A stretch of DNA of 64,000 nucleotides from positions 1,348,488,550-1,348,552,549 of the forward strand of contig OY856411.1 in the NCBI GenBank assembly GCA_963693085.1, given 5' to 3'. The notes below the pieces were generated by a model. It was not told the DNA's origin and made no database searches. It saw nothing but the letters and a program-made list of their open reading frames with translations. Positions 31,961 to 43,880 of this stretch are shown here, piece by piece (position 1 is the first letter of the stretch; every line of letters begins with the position of its first letter). Made by a program: the position numbers and the translations under genes. Source of the DNA: Alisma plantago-aquatica (lineage: Eukaryota; Streptophyta; Magnoliopsida; Alismatales; Alismataceae).

Positions 31961-33200
31961 TCATTTGAGCACATCTTTAGGTGAACCATCGATCCAAGGA
32001 GCTCCAAAGAGAAAACCATAAACCCTCAGAGGAGGCATGATTGTAGTAGTAATTCCCCCAGTATGTCGAGTTGGAGCCAGTGTAGGCCTAATGGGCCCCA
32101 TACTCCTCATAGGAAGGTCTTTTAGGGGCATAGTGGACACAATCCACATGTCATGACTCCTGAGAATGCTGCATGAGATAGATATGGTTGAGATGTTGTC
32201 CTTGATGTTGTTGCTCATGCTGAATCTCGTCCAACTAATCGTGAATCTCATAGAAGCCATTAGGCTCATAAGCTCCTATAGAATCTACAACACGCCTCCT
32301 GGTGCGATGTCGATATGGTGGAGGAGGGATGTTCACATCGTTATGTGCCTCTAATGAGACACTCCATTTATGGGCGACATATTCATGGATGGAATCTACT
32401 AGATCCGGGTGCTCCAAATAGAGCCACTAAACGTGCATCGACATATTAGATAGATCGAATACCAGATATACTACTGCTAACCTAGTGTGCCAGGGAAGCT
32501 CGAGGGAGACATAAGAATATTTGAACATCAGATAGTAGATGTCATATACTTTGTAGTAGATGAACTTGCTTCCCTTTAGGTAGACGAGGTCAATCAGGTG
32601 ATTTTTGCATGGCATGGATGGGAAGGAGATGTGAGTGTAGCCCAAGAAAGTGGCTAAGGCGGTCACAATATGGCCAATGCAGAAAGAAGAAGTGGTGGCA
32701 CAACTGGTCTGAGTGTCAATATACTCAAGGATAGCATTACCCCAATTGAATGACTCTTTGTTCAGGAGGCATCATAGAGTGTATAACTCTATATGAGTAA
32801 CGGAGCCTAGAGTGCCTACCCTGCTAAAGATGGTGCAGGACAAGATGCGGTGAAGATATTTGATGACTAGATTGTTGATGTTGGAGGCCTTGGGACCACT
32901 GGGTAGGGTAGGTGGAAGTCCAGTGATGTCTTCCCATAACTTTTCTTTGTTGTATTTTTTAGGGAAGGAGTCATGGGGGTGCTCCATGCAATGAGAAAGC
33001 CAACACTCATCCCTCCCATCAAGGATGATGGAGGTGAGTTGTCTGGTGAAGATCTCCAATTCCTCCCTAAAAATCCAGACTTTGCAGCTGCAATTACCCT
33101 GGGAAGAATGGAGGTTGTGGAAGGTAGTCATGAACTCAAGGGTGAGATCACTGCACATTGAATGATGCATTATGGAAAAAGGAGGATATGGTTGTACCAT
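31961..33200 (-). pseudogene. Element D Athila ORF-1-like gene downstream of integrase
   Basis: Frames 33200-32772, 32666-32427 and 32417-31961 follow each other with a few stops. Landmarks are LWEDITG near 32940, NNLVIKYLHRILSCTIFSRV near 32880-32820, ELYTL near 32785, NWGNAILEYID near 32740 and ALATFLGYTHI near 32660. These fit the ATHILA ORF-1 family (often discussed as the envelope-position ORF of Athila elements). A region with PPPPYRHRTRRRV near 32340 and Q/H-rich residues follows. I see no convincing signal peptide or transmembrane architecture in the preserved part, so envelope function is not claimed. The end runs into LTR C. Confidence 0.7.
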
Positions 33201-34740
33201 AGAATGTTAAAAACCGAGTCCCTTATGCCAAGGGCATTAAGGGCGGTGCTCCATGCCCATCTCGGGAGTGCAACACCTATAGCAATCATGAAGTCAAAAT
33301 GCTCAAAATGGTTGGCGTCAACAGAGCTGAGCATAACTTCCCGGAACAGGGATTATGTACAGTGAACAAGGTGTGATGGAGTCTGGGTCATATCGAGATG
33401 ACTGACATGCCTCACCCTCGTGGATGAGCTCCTTTACTTCCTTGATGTTAGGGAACATCTCTAAAATCTCAGGTGAGGATTCACCCTATATGTTCCCAGG
33501 TATTGATGTCAGGGCCCGAGATGGAGCGACAAGGGGGATTCTGGGAGATGGTCTTTTTGGCTGGCCCCTTCCCCTTACGGAGACGGATGAAGAAGCCACC
33601 ATGAAAGCCTTCTTGAGACATTCTGGCAATTCTAGAAGGGTGAGTTGCTCATCTAAGTGTGTGAAATGATCATTTGATTTATCGAGCTGATCATTTGAGC
33701 AACGGAAATGCTTAGTTGAGATGGTAAGGAATGCTTTCAGGGTTGCTCGAACTGCTTGTCTGAATTAGTGAAATGATTGTCTCATAGACGTAATCTACTA
33801 GATGGGGAGTAGAGGAAGATAGATGGGGGTGCGACATGAATTTCCTTTTGGTGGTGGAAGTGGGTAGCGAGATGGTTGGGTTGGTTGTCAAATGCCCAGT
33901 TTGCGGTGGTGTCGAGGCAGCGGTGGAGCACATAGTATGATGGTGGAATGCCCACTTGGGTTGGGTGCCACGCTCTAGAGGTTAGGAAGATGGAGATTGA
34001 TGTGTCTCATCGGTCTTGGGATGGCTGACTAAGGGTGCAAAATGGGTGACTAACAACGGGGGGAAAGGAGAAGGATGCCTTGGCAAAGGAAAGGGGTGTC
34101 ATGCTTAGTGTCGGAACTGTCAGCTTGAGAAAGGAATGCTCAATTGGCATTTCTAGACGAGCCACCAGAGGCAAGGCAAACAACTGGCCAAGATCTATTT
34201 CTGGATTGGGGGATGGTGGCTATGTCATGGAGGCTCAAGGAGGGCAGGTGTTGTTGTGAGTTTCCCTCCCCCATTTGGTGTATTTTATAGGTTGTTTCAT
34301 AGGGTACGAGTCGACCATTTTGTTACCTGAAATGACCAATTTGCTCGTCGTAGGGGAAGGATCGAGGCAGTACAACTCCCGATGTGGTTGCCCATTTGAA
34401 TCCACATATCATGGCTTACAGTGGATCATTTTGTGTCCCGAAATGGTCAACTCGTGCATTGTGGGAGTGATTTGAATCAATGCCTTGCTTTAGTCTAGCA
34501 CTATCCCTTAATGGATTCTGAAAAGGGCCAACCGATCCTTTCACCATGTCAAACACACGGCTTGTGTGCCGTGATGGCATTTGTATTTTGAAATTTCACC
34601 ATCTTGAGATGTTAGGTTGGGTAACCAACTGAGCATCTTACCTTTTCTGATTAAACTAACTAGGAACCTGAAAAAGCAAGGTTATCTAGGAATTGCAATT
34701 AACAAAATAAAATGAAGGAAATCAAAGTGGAAACATAGAT
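33201..34740 (-). other. Spacer between Athila ORF-1 and integrase of D
   Basis: No recognisable protein. The plus strand shows many loosely repeated phrases such as GAAATG(A/G)CCA and TGATCATTTGA (33660-34450), similar in style to the D LTR at 45320-45550 but not alignable as a unit. Upstream parts of ORF-1 in broken frames probably lie in 33200-33700. Confidence 0.5.
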
Positions 34741-34758
34741 GTTGGGTTGCCTCCCAAC
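34741..34758. other. Conserved hairpin GTTGGG-TTGCCT-CCCAAC
   Basis: Perfect 6-bp stem with a 6-nt loop, followed by AAGC. The phrase GGGTTGCCTCCC AA AAGC-like is familiar from the post-integrase region of many plant Athila/Tat elements (recalled, not searched). Function unknown. Confidence 0.7.
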
Positions 34759-34959
34759 AAGCACACAACTTTACATCAAGGGCTCAACACATGTGCTCAT
34801 GGAGCTAATTCTAGATCGGGATTGGTGGAGGTGGAGGTCCGCTTAATTCTATATCTTCAAGAATAGAAAGGTGATGTGCTCCAGATGACATAAAATCCCC
34901 AGTGGTAATATACCAGTTGATCCTATGTCCATTAAAAAAAACTCACCCTTCCATTTATC

Positions 34960-35960
34960 TTAAAGAACAAAAGTGCCATGTGGATAGGCACACATAACAA
35001 GGCAGGGTCCATACCATCTAGATTTGAGTTTTCCAGGGAAGGGCCTCAACCTAGAATTATACATTAAGACTTGGCCATCCTCTCGGGTGTCTTTCTGATG
35101 GTTATAGTGATCATGCCATAGTTTGGTTGTATCCTTGTAAATTTGGGCATTTTCATAGGCCGTCATTCTGAGCTCATCTAACTGTTGCAGTTGAAGAAAT
35201 CAATTCTTTCCAATTGCAACAAGGTTAAAATTTAAAGTTTTAATAGCCCAACCAACTTTGTGTTCTAATTCTATGGGAAGATGACAAGATTTCCCATAGA
35301 TCAATATGGAAGGAGTAGTGTCTAAAGGTGTTTTATAGGCTGTTCTATATGCCCACAAGGTATCATTGATTTTAAAAGCCCAATATTTCCTAGTGCGATT
35401 GAAAGTTTTCTCTAGGATGGACATGATTTGATTATTTGCAACCTCGACCTGACCACTAGTCTGATGGTGGTAAGGAGAGGCAATCTTGTGCTAAACTTCA
35501 TATTTTTTAAGTAAGAACTCAAAGCTTTTCTCTAAAGAATGCGATTCCCCGTCAGAAATCACAGTGAGAGGCACTCCAAACCTAGGAAATATGATATTTT
35601 TGAAAAGATTCTTGACCAACTTGGAGTCACAAGTCTCGGTATAGATGGCTCCTACCCATTTTGAAACATAGTCCACAACCACCAGGATATATAGGTACCC
35701 ACAAGAAGAAGGAAAGGTTCCCATAAATCCACTCCCCAGACATCAAAAATCTTGAGTTCCTACCAAGAGGTCATGGACATTTAATCACATTTGGAAATGT
35801 TTCCTAACCTTTGGCATCGATCACAAGAAAGAACAAATTCGTAAAAATCCTTAAAAATTGTGGGCTAAAAGAACTTACATTGAAGAACTTTTCTAGGCGG
35901 TCTTTTTGGAACTCATGTGCCCACCTGTGGGGCCAAAATGACATTGCTCAAGGATATCAA
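34960..35960 (-). pseudogene. Element D integrase (Athila)
   Basis: The zinc-finger region CHFGPTGGHMSSKKTA, continuing to CDRCQR, lies at 35935-35810. The core has VWGVDLW near 35750, YLYILVVVDYVSKWV near 35700-35645 (Asp), and VPLTVISDGESHSLEK near 35565 (second Asp). The [19 protein letters not shown] block near 35440-35395 contains the Glu-bearing helix equivalent. [22 protein letters not shown] (35360-35300) and a C-terminal RLRPFPGKLKSRWYGPC segment near 35050-35005 follow. Stops and frame changes separate these pieces. Confidence 0.82.
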
Positions 35961-36660
35961 AGGCTTCCTCATGGTTGACACTTTGAAGCTAAAGACCATC
36001 TGCACAAATTATGAAAAGATAGGGTTCATCCCAATAATAGTTCTTAACATCATGCAAAAACATAGCTTTAGAGCATCCCTCATATTCAGGGTGCAATATA
36101 CCTGCAATATGGTAATTGACATAATCTTCAAAGCAAGGAAATTGGGAATCGATCTTGAGAAGTTGGTCATGTATCAAAGAATCATTTATGGGAACACCAT
36201 AATCATGACACAAATTTAAGCACCTAAGGTGGTGTAAAATGACATCCTCAAATCCCTTTTTATCAAGGATTTCTAAGTCAAACTCCTATAGTAAGAGGAT
36301 TCACCTAATGAGTCTAGGCTTGGCGTCCTTTTTGGTCATAAGGTAATGAATAGCAGCATGGTCAGTGTAAATAATAACCATAGACCCTACTAGATAAGAT
36401 CAGAATTTGTCAAAAGCATAGATAATGGCTAGCATTTCCTTCTTGATTGTTGTGTAATACCGTTGTGCATCATCCAAGGTTTTGGATGTGTAGTGTATGG
36501 CATGGTGTTCTTGTCAACTCACTGTCCAAGAATAGCACTAACAACATAATCACTAGAATCACACATGATTTTAAAGTGCAAAGATCAATTAGGTGCACGA
36601 ATGATGTGGGTAGAGGTGAGAGCATCCTTTAGGCAAAGGAAAATGGTCATGAAAGCTCCA
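35961..36660 (-). pseudogene. Element D RNase H
   Basis: [20 protein letters not shown] at about 36370-36305 is diagnostic for the RNase H second half. CDSSDYVVSAILGQ near 36570-36530 contains the first catalytic region. A connecting domain with CADGL near 35995 leads to integrase. Many stops. Confidence 0.78.
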
Positions 36661-37400
36661 TCAAAAGTGAAGGGGACATCCTTCTAGAGGAGATTGGTAA
36701 GAGACTTGGTGATTTTTGAAAAATATGGATGAATCACTAACTATATCCAATGTGCCCAAGTAAGGAGAAAATATCCTTGGTAGAGGTCATAGGAGGAATT
36801 TTGGAGATAACCTCAATCTTGGCCCTATCTACATCTATACCTCGATTCCTAACTTGGTGTCCCAAAATAATTAAATCTATCATCATGGAGTGACATTTTT
36901 TTCCTAGTTTAGAACTAAGTGTGCTTCTTCACACTTTTCCAGGTCAAGAGATAGTTGTCCAAGCAAGAATCAAAACAATCTCTATAAATGAAGAAGTCAT
37001 CCATAAACACTTCCATGACAATTTTAGTCAACCCAGCAAAGATAGCGGCATGCACCACTGGAAGGTGGCTGGGGCATTACACAACCTGAAGGGCATTCTC
37101 CTGAATACATAGGTGTCAAATGGGCACATGAAAGTAGTCTTCTCCCTATCTTCAGGATGAATGGGATTATGATAGAAGCCTAAAGAGCCATCTAGATGGA
37201 AAAAATATTGTTGATGGGATAGGAACTCTAGTACTTGATCCTGAAAGGGAAGAGGGAGATGATATTTTCTACAGACCTTATTTAGTTTCTTATAGTCAAT
37301 ACACATCCTCCATCCCATAACCGTATAGGTGGGGATGAGCTCATTGTTGTCATTATTCACAATAGTGGTCCTCCCTTTTTTAGGTACCACTTGGATAGGA
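36661..37400 (-). pseudogene. Element D reverse transcriptase (Athila)
   Basis: The continuous part is 37390-37028: VPKKGRTTIVNNDNNELIPT, GWRMCIDYKKLN near 37310, PLPFQDQVLEFL near 37250, FFHLDGSLGFYHNPIHPEDR near 37200, KTTFMCPFDTYVFRRMPF near 37135 and CNAPATFQ near 37070. The catalytic box reads VFMDDFF with DD at 36996-37001, after a stop. The thumb is traceable to about 36680 in broken frames (KDVPF...). Motif wording is Athila-specific. Confidence 0.87.
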
Positions 37401-37624
37401 CTGACCCAAGGGGAGTCAGAGATTGGTGGATTATTCCTGCAGTAGAAAGCTTGATAACTTCCAATTGGAGGACCTCTTTCATGTTTGGGTTTAATTTCTA
37501 TTGAGGGTCTAGGATGGTTTATACTCTTCTACCATAAGAATTTTATGCATGTAAATGGCTTGATTGGTCCCTATTAACTCGATCATTTCATACCTTAAAG
37601 AATCCCTCCTTTTCCTCTGATCAG

Positions 37625-38370
37625 TCATGAGCTTGTTTTCTTGCTCAAAAGTAAGGTCAAAAATAATAATGACATGACAAACTTTTTCATCAAGAAAGAC
37701 ATATTTAAGTCCTTATAAGGGGGTTTCATCTTCTGGGCCTTAGGAGCTTTATGTTTCTCTTCTAGAATAGAGACCATCTTAAGGTCTTCAAATTCTTCAT
37801 TTGAAGTACCCTCAAAGTTTTCTAGATGAGTTCTGCACTGATCTGACTGCTCATCCTCAAAGCCACAATCCGAAGGGGCCATAAAGGCAGTATGGATGGG
37901 ATCCTCAAGTAACTTCCATTCTTGCCTTAACTGAGAAAGTTTTTCGACAAAATTAAGGAGATAAACCTCCTCCTGGAGGCTCAGTCCCTTCATACTTTCA
38001 AACACCCTATACTTTAGGGTCTGTCTTCCAAGACGCAAAATGATTGTTCCGACCTCAACATCAATCAAGGCTCGGGTAGGGCCAAGAAGGGACGACCAAA
38101 AATGAGAGGGTAATGTAAATCTTCCTTGATATCCATGATCGCAAAATCACATGGAACATAGGTGTATTTCCCAACCTTTACATGTATACCTTCAATGATA
38201 CCCATAGGTTTCATCATGGATGCAACTGCTAAGTGGATGGTCATGGTAGTGGGAAGCATATCAACAAATCCTAATCTCATGTAAAGACTATAATGCACAA
38301 TTGAAATACTGGCGCCTAAGTCAGCAGGGCCTTTTCTAGAAGCATTGTCACCTAAATAGCACCCAATCCC
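37625..38370 (-). pseudogene. Element D protease and PR-RT spacer (Athila)
   Basis: DLGASISIVHYSLYMRLG at about 38330-38270 is the Athila protease active site (Athila normally carries D-L-G-A). GIHVKVGKYTYVPCDF near 38190-38145 and YPLIFGRPFLA near 38105 follow. The frame 38068-37625 is the acidic, E/D-rich spacer toward RT (ISF, FEDEQS and similar). Confidence 0.8.
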
Positions 38371-38510
38371 AAAGGAACCAAGATCTTTCTATTTCTTAGG
38401 CATTTTACTTTGAATGATATCTGAAGTGGTCCTAGCAAGTTCTACATTTTCATATTCTTCGATGACATATTTCCTAGTTAAAAGAGTTTTCATGTACTTA
38501 GACCAGCCAG

Positions 38511-39135
38511 TCATGTTAGTGAGAGCATATAAGAAAGGGATGTGCACATGTAGTTTTTTATGGCCTCCCTAAACTCCATGAAATGAGCATCTAGCCTAGT
38601 TTTCTTTAGGCAGGCCTGATATGGTGGACGGGGCTTGTAGACATGAATTTTAGGCTCATTATATTCTACTGATGGAGGTTCATGAGTTGGAATGGTGGAG
38701 TTTGGTGAAGGTTCCTTTTCAATGACCACTATGTCATCATCTTCAAAACTTATGGCACCACTGGAAGTTTCTCTATTTGAGGGTAGGAAGCATGTTTTTT
38801 TCCAAAACAAGTGAAAACAACTTTGAGTTGCTCATGATGCTTGGTGTGGTTTGGTTGCCCAACAGAAGTGTCAGCGGGAGGATTTTGGGTAGGTAAGAGT
38901 CGGGCCAATTGGCGTCGATGGCCTTCTACTGAGCATGTTGTGAAAGGATAATTTGTTCTAGTGCAAAAATCCTTTCATTAGAAGAGGGGATGCGTGCATT
39001 CTGTTGCATCTGAGGTGGCGGTTGATTCAGGTGCTGGTGTTGCTGCCCTTGATAGGCTCCTTGTAACATACCAAATCTTGGACATTTTGTCTTTTGGCCC
39101 TCTTTCCCATCTTTTTCTTTCATTTCTATCCTCTT
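38511..39135 (-). pseudogene. Element D gag, 3' part (after solo LTR G)
   Basis: Continues in the same frame as the gag fragment right of G once the 5-bp duplication is discounted. It contains a Q/H/P-rich segment (GAYQGQQHQHLNQPPPQM near 39060-39000) followed by RIFALEQIIL near 38960 and, after stops, the VYKPRPPYQACLKKTRLDAH region (38650-38590) that joins gag to protease in Athila elements. Confidence 0.78.
39131..39135. repeat. Left target-site duplication of solo LTR G (CTCTT)
   Basis: Perfect match to 42582-42586. Confidence 0.95.
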
Positions 39136-40665
39136 TGGCCTTTCTATTTAATTTGTGGAGAATATGATGGTTTAGTGAACATTTGTTCACCTTTTATGCC
39201 AATAAAAGGGTTTATGCACAAATACCTCAGTAAATATTTTAATAAGGGTCTAATATGCAAACCACTCATGTGACATATTAATAACATAAATTCGTTCTAG
39301 ATCATTCCTTAGCCTTATGGAGCAAGGAAGAGAAAAAGGAATGAATAATGTTGCTTTAAACATGTTAATGTGATTTGGAATTAATTAATATGAAAAATAT
39401 TGGTAATATTGGATAATAGGATGAAAATCATATAAGGGAAACTTAAAAGATAATTCTAAGACCAAGTTCATTTTCCTTGATTTAAAGTTTGCTTGAATGA
39501 TAAGTTTCACAATTTTGGAAAATTAATAATTATCTTTGCATTAATCGGAATTGGAAAATATGAGTTTTTCTCCAAATCATTAAATAAATTATTAAATGAC
39601 TTCAAAAGTGGAAATAAACCTCAAATTCGTAATCTATATGTCAAAATGAGTTTATGTGTGAATTTGCATCTAATTTGGTCAATGTTAAATATTTTATTCA
39701 AGAGAGAGAAAATGATTTAAAAACCAAAAATATTAAATATATGTTGAAAAAATTAATTAATGTCAAAATCGTGTTCCTCACATTTATTATTGCTTATAGG
39801 CCAAGTTTTACATTTTTAGAAAGTTTTTAGGTGCCTCTAATAAATTAAAAGGATAAAATAAGTGATAAAATTTAAATGTATTAGATAAAATAATAAAAGT
39901 CTTTTAAAAAATAAAATAATTCCAAATTCGTGTTCTACATGTTAAAATATATCTTTGGATGAATTTTGACTCAATTTGTAAAATATTTGATGAGAAGATA
40001 AATTTAGGAGAGAGAACGTGTATAAAACCTTAAAATCATTAATTAAAATCATAAACAACACCAACAAATGGAAATAATGAAAAATTTGTATCCACCATAC
40101 TAAATATGATTTATAGGTGAAGTTTTTTTTTGAAGAATCCTAGAGTCATTACTGTATGAGGAAAGAGAAAATAAATTTTGCTTAAATAAAAGTGTAAAAG
40201 TCTTCAAAAGGAAAATCTAATTATATATTTAGATTTCTCATGTCCAAAATAGGTTGGGTATAAAATTTCATTAATTTTAGAGGTTGTTTGTACCCTCAAA
40301 TAGGGAAAGAGAAAAAGTTAAATAATTAAATAAGAACTTTAGTCTATTCGTATTTGGCAACCACATAAATGTCACACACATGGGCTGTTGGATCTTAATC
40401 CAATGACTCACAGATCATCTCCTACCTTGAGTAGGAGACCCACATCGGTGAATAGTATCGTCGTAGAGCCTTGATATTCAAATCGGAATTTCTCACTCCT
40501 AAGTTGATCGTTTCACACGATTCTTTCATCTATGAGTTGCATTCAAGATTCCACATCGAATCATATATTGTTTGGGTTGCTTTGTCGAGTTTTTAGGAAA
40601 TACCCAAATATCCTACGTAGAGCTTCATGCTAGTTTCCCTCTCCTCTATTTCTCATACACCCACC

Positions 40666-40674
40666 TATATATAA
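40666..40674 (+). promoter_or_regulatory. TATA box of solo LTR G
   Basis: TATATATAA followed by CCCTACCC, 1.53 kb into the LTR and at the start of a GC-rich leader. Transcription, if any, would read toward 42581 and out into D antisense. Confidence 0.6.
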
Positions 40675-40825
40675 CCCTACCCGAGGCTTGTTGGGTTCCA
40701 TTGCAACTCGTTCAACTTCTCAATTTTGCTCGGGTTTGCGTGCTTCATCGCCGGTGGTCAAATTTTACTCCATGGTTTTTGGCGCACACCCCTCCCTCTA
40801 CACGCCATCTCCGTGCAAATCAAAG

Positions 40826-40831
40826 GTACCT
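40826..40831 (+). promoter_or_regulatory. Donor-like site in solo LTR G leader
   Basis: CAAAG/GTACCT, 152 nt downstream of the TATA. Moderate consensus match; listed for comparison with the other LTR leaders. Confidence 0.22.
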
Positions 40832-42581
40832 CTGAGTTCATCTCTTCCCCCTCTTTCTTTTGAGTATTTGAATGTCGAATTTTGTTGAGTATTCCAGATT
40901 CACCCAAAATCCCAAGCAAGCTGCTGCTTGCACTCACCGACCATGGTGTGGGTGTGTTAGGGGAGAGAACTCCATGCATTTTTACCGTTCTACCCTCGCT
41001 TGTACTTTCTCTTCTCTCTATGTGTTCACGTGAGGGCATTTCTACCTTTTCGTTTTATTTTGGCTTGGTTTGACCCGACTTTGACCGCATGACTTGGCCG
41101 CCCCTTATTGGGCCAAGTCAGCAGGCGGGTTTGGTCCCTCTCTCTTACTCTCTCGCTCTCTCTATTTAAAATGAATTGCCTACGTGGTACCTTCTGATTG
41201 GTTGGAATTCAATAATTCATATCTTTTGAATTGTGCATCCAAAAATAAAAATAAAATATGTTATGAACTAGGAAAATGTGCTCTTTCTAATAAAAATATT
41301 TCCAAAGGTTGATTTTGAGTTTTTTCGAAGGTGGTTTTCTAGAAAATGAATTAATTAGTTACAAATCACTAAAAATTCATCTAAAAGTCCATATCTTCAA
41401 AATATATAATATTATTTGTTATTTTGATAAGAAAACCCTAACTAAGACAACAGTGATAATTTCAAGGTCTAAATCGATGGTTTGTGTAAAAAGTTGGTAA
41501 CTTTAGGATTTTAAGTCCTTAATGAATGAATATAGTTCTAATACATGGATATGGTAATGATATTAGGACAAGTGGACCCTGATCTCATATATGCATCTGA
41601 AAAGTGGTTTCTAGGACTCTAAGGAAGAGGTATGTGCATTTAACACCTTAGTTGGGAATTTTATGCCTTAACCTACTTTTCCCTAATGAGGCTTAATTGA
41701 ACCCAATTCTCTTTTTTTTGAAACCCTAATTACTTGTGCCTCAAATCTGATTATTGTTTCATATTGCTTAGGTTTTATACCCCACTACCATGCTTATTGA
41801 TTCACATGATTATTCTTGACATGACTACTTTTCTAGCATGTAGATTTATGTTCTATTTAATTTGAAGTAGCAATACTTATGTACAACCACCCACAAAAGG
41901 CATGCATTTATTCACCCTGGGGAACGTTTTTATTCTCCCCATATTATTATAGGTGACTGTGAATGTCTTATTCTCCCCTCACCTAAGGTCAGAGGTCCGG
42001 TAGGTGCCTCAACCCTACTTAGTTAGGTAGAAATAATTATCTTACATGCAAATCCCTTTTAATTTAATTGTTAATGGAAAGTTTTTTTTGAATATAGCCT
42101 CATACTCTTGTTATCTTCATTTTATGATGAACCATAGCCTATTTTTACTTGCTTTACTTATCTTGGTATCGTAGACTAGTTTTGTGACACATACTTGGTT
42201 TTCCTTTCCCTTTTGCTGGGTGCCTTCCCAACCTCCCAGGTACTGAGCAAAGTGATGGATAAGACAAGGAGAGCATAGCTTTGGCTTGGACCTAGCTGAT
42301 GGAGATGTTGCTTGGAGACAAGATTGTAGTAGTCTAGAATTCCCTCTATATAGATCCTAATTATGTATCTTGATTTAAACCCTAATGAGAGAATTTGATG
42401 TATCTTTGTAAACTTCATATGAATATGAATATAGTCAGAAATTTCTATTCCGCTGCTTTCCAATGGTCTTTTGTATACCAATATTTATAAATTAGGAAAA
42501 TTTATGCTCATTCCATCATACCTTTGAGTGTGTTTGGAATGGATGTCAATGCTTTAAATTTTTAGTAAAGGGGTGATTTCA

Positions 42582-42586
42582 CTCTT
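42582..42586. repeat. Right target-site duplication of solo LTR G (CTCTT)
   Basis: Perfect partner of 39131-39135. Confidence 0.95.
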
Positions 42587-43880
42587 TTACACTCCTCGAT
42601 TATGGAAATTACCCCGACAGTTCCCTTGGTTTTTGAAGTTTCTTTGGTTACTGTTGTATTGGAAACTTGGGGGTGGACGGTTTGTGTTGTTGAATTGAGG
42701 AGGTCTTTGTTGGTTAGCATTTTCAGCACCGGTCGAATTACCATACTGGAACCCATGGTGGTTCCTAGTTTGATTTGGGTTGTAATAACCTTGGCATGGT
42801 ATGCTGTAGATAGACTTCAAGTTCTTCATCTGCTGCCAACCTTAGGTTGCATGGGGGTATTGTATAGAAGCTATAATTGTTGGGTGGAATGATCATACCC
42901 TTAACAGATGCCAAACAAGGAACCTACAACTTTTATTTATTTTGGATGTCCTCTCCTTTCATAACTATTGAAGGAGGATTTAATATGATCTTATTCAGGA
43001 CATGAAGTTTAAGGCTTTCACCAATGGCCTTCATGTCAAAGTTTTCTTCTTCCCTAGACATCTTGAGGATCCAAAAGATCCTCTTTGTGCTTGGTTTTAT
43101 AGTCACGTTTAACAAATTCCCATGCATTATCAAAGTTTTGAAACATAAAATTTCCTCCAGATGAGGAGTCGAGAAAAACTTTGGTGTTGTCATCAACACC
43201 ATGATACAATGTTTCACTGAGTTGGACTTGGGAGATGCCATGGTGTGGAAAACATCGGAGTTGGTCTTTGAAACTTTCCCAAGCCCCTCCTAAGGTCTCT
43301 CCCAGAAGCATCCAAAATCTAGTGTTGTCTCCCCTAATTTGGTAGGCGAGGGATGCATGGTAGTACTTCTCTACGAATTTGGTTTGAAGGGTGTCTCAAG
43401 TGGTGATGTCATCCCCTTCCATGGCATTGTACCAACTAGTGGCCTGGTCAGATAGAGAGTATTTAAACAATCTCTATTTAATTTCATGTTCATAAACACC
43501 ATGGATCATATGCAATGCACATAGATCACAGAATCTTTTTAGGTGATCTTGGCAACTATCACTTTTGGTTCCAATGAATGGGTTAGCTTGGATCATAGTG
43601 ATCCATTGAGTGCAGATATCAAATTGGGGGAGGGTAGTGACTTCAGGTGGCACAACAGGGTGTTGTATATAGGTAGTGGTAGGGATAGAGAAATCTTTGA
43701 GTTGTTTTTAACATTTGGCTTCACATTGTGTGACTTTTTGGACCTCTTGTTTGGCCAGAAGAGTAGCATGCAAGGCAGCTTCTTGAGCTGCACGATCGGC
43801 TACAATGGCCTCCCTTTGGGTAGTGAGTTCTTACTCGATCCTATGATTCATTTCTTCTTCGTCCATTCTAATTTGATTTT
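42582..43880 (-). pseudogene. Element D gag, 5' part (Athila)
   Basis: From the right: a basic N-terminus near 43870, an alanine-rich helix (AAQEAALHATLLAKQ near 43770), PFIGTKSDSCQDHLKRFCDLC near 43550-43510, LFKYSLSDQATSWYNAMEGDD near 43475-43415, and EKYYHASLAYQIRGDNTRFW near 43375-43320. Next are GGAWESFKDQLRCFPHHGIS near 43290-43235, LSETLYHGVDDNTKVFLDSSSGG near 43220-43160, and a Q/N/R-rich tail near 42750-42590. The wording (PHHGI, LDSSSGG) is typical of Athila capsid. Stops are scattered; the tail is interrupted by solo LTR G. Confidence 0.87.

Larger units (their letters stand above)
25602..32030 (-). mobile_element. Element C: Tekay-like retrotransposon, 5' half only
   Basis: Minus strand. 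It has a 5' LTR (28561 to about 32030), PBS, gag, protease, RT and the first codons of RNase H, then a clean break at 25601/25602 where B's right LTR begins. The rest of C should lie beyond B's left end, outside the window. C and B proteins and LTRs are clearly related but diverged (different families of one lineage). The right end of the LTR merges into Athila D without a recognised TG start, so its outer U3 (about 250 bp compared with B) may be truncated. Confidence 0.85.
28561..32030 (-). repeat. Element C 5' LTR
   Basis: On the plus strand it starts TGTGATGCCCC. It aligns by landmarks with the reverse complement of B's LTR: GGTGAGACCCATG near 29020, AAGATCTAGAAGAG near 29420, TGATTAGGGTTTCACTTGA near 29834, the ACCATC repeats near 30500-30780, the donor-like site at 31280 and TATA at 31747. 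Its outer boundary with D is not sharp; 32030 is an estimate. Confidence 0.82.
39136..42581 (+). mobile_element. Element G: solo LTR, 3446 bp, inside D gag
   Basis: It starts TGGCCTTTC and ends GGGGTGATTTCA (TG...CA), flanked by a perfect CTCTT duplication. The D gag frame resumes exactly across it. It contains TATA at 40666-40674 but no internal coding domain and no second LTR, so it is what remains after recombination between the LTRs of a full element. The order U3 (AT-rich, 39136-40660), TATA, GC-rich leader and AT-rich U5 with a GCTGGGTGCC / CCCAGGTACTGAG block near 42215 resembles the Tekay-type LTRs here. Small reading frames inside have no recognisable product. Confidence 0.92.

Noticed and set aside
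31961..33200. Envelope gene in Athila D
   Set aside because: The ORF matches the Athila ORF-1 type but I see no signal peptide, cleavage site or transmembrane anchor in the preserved parts, so an envelope label is not supported.
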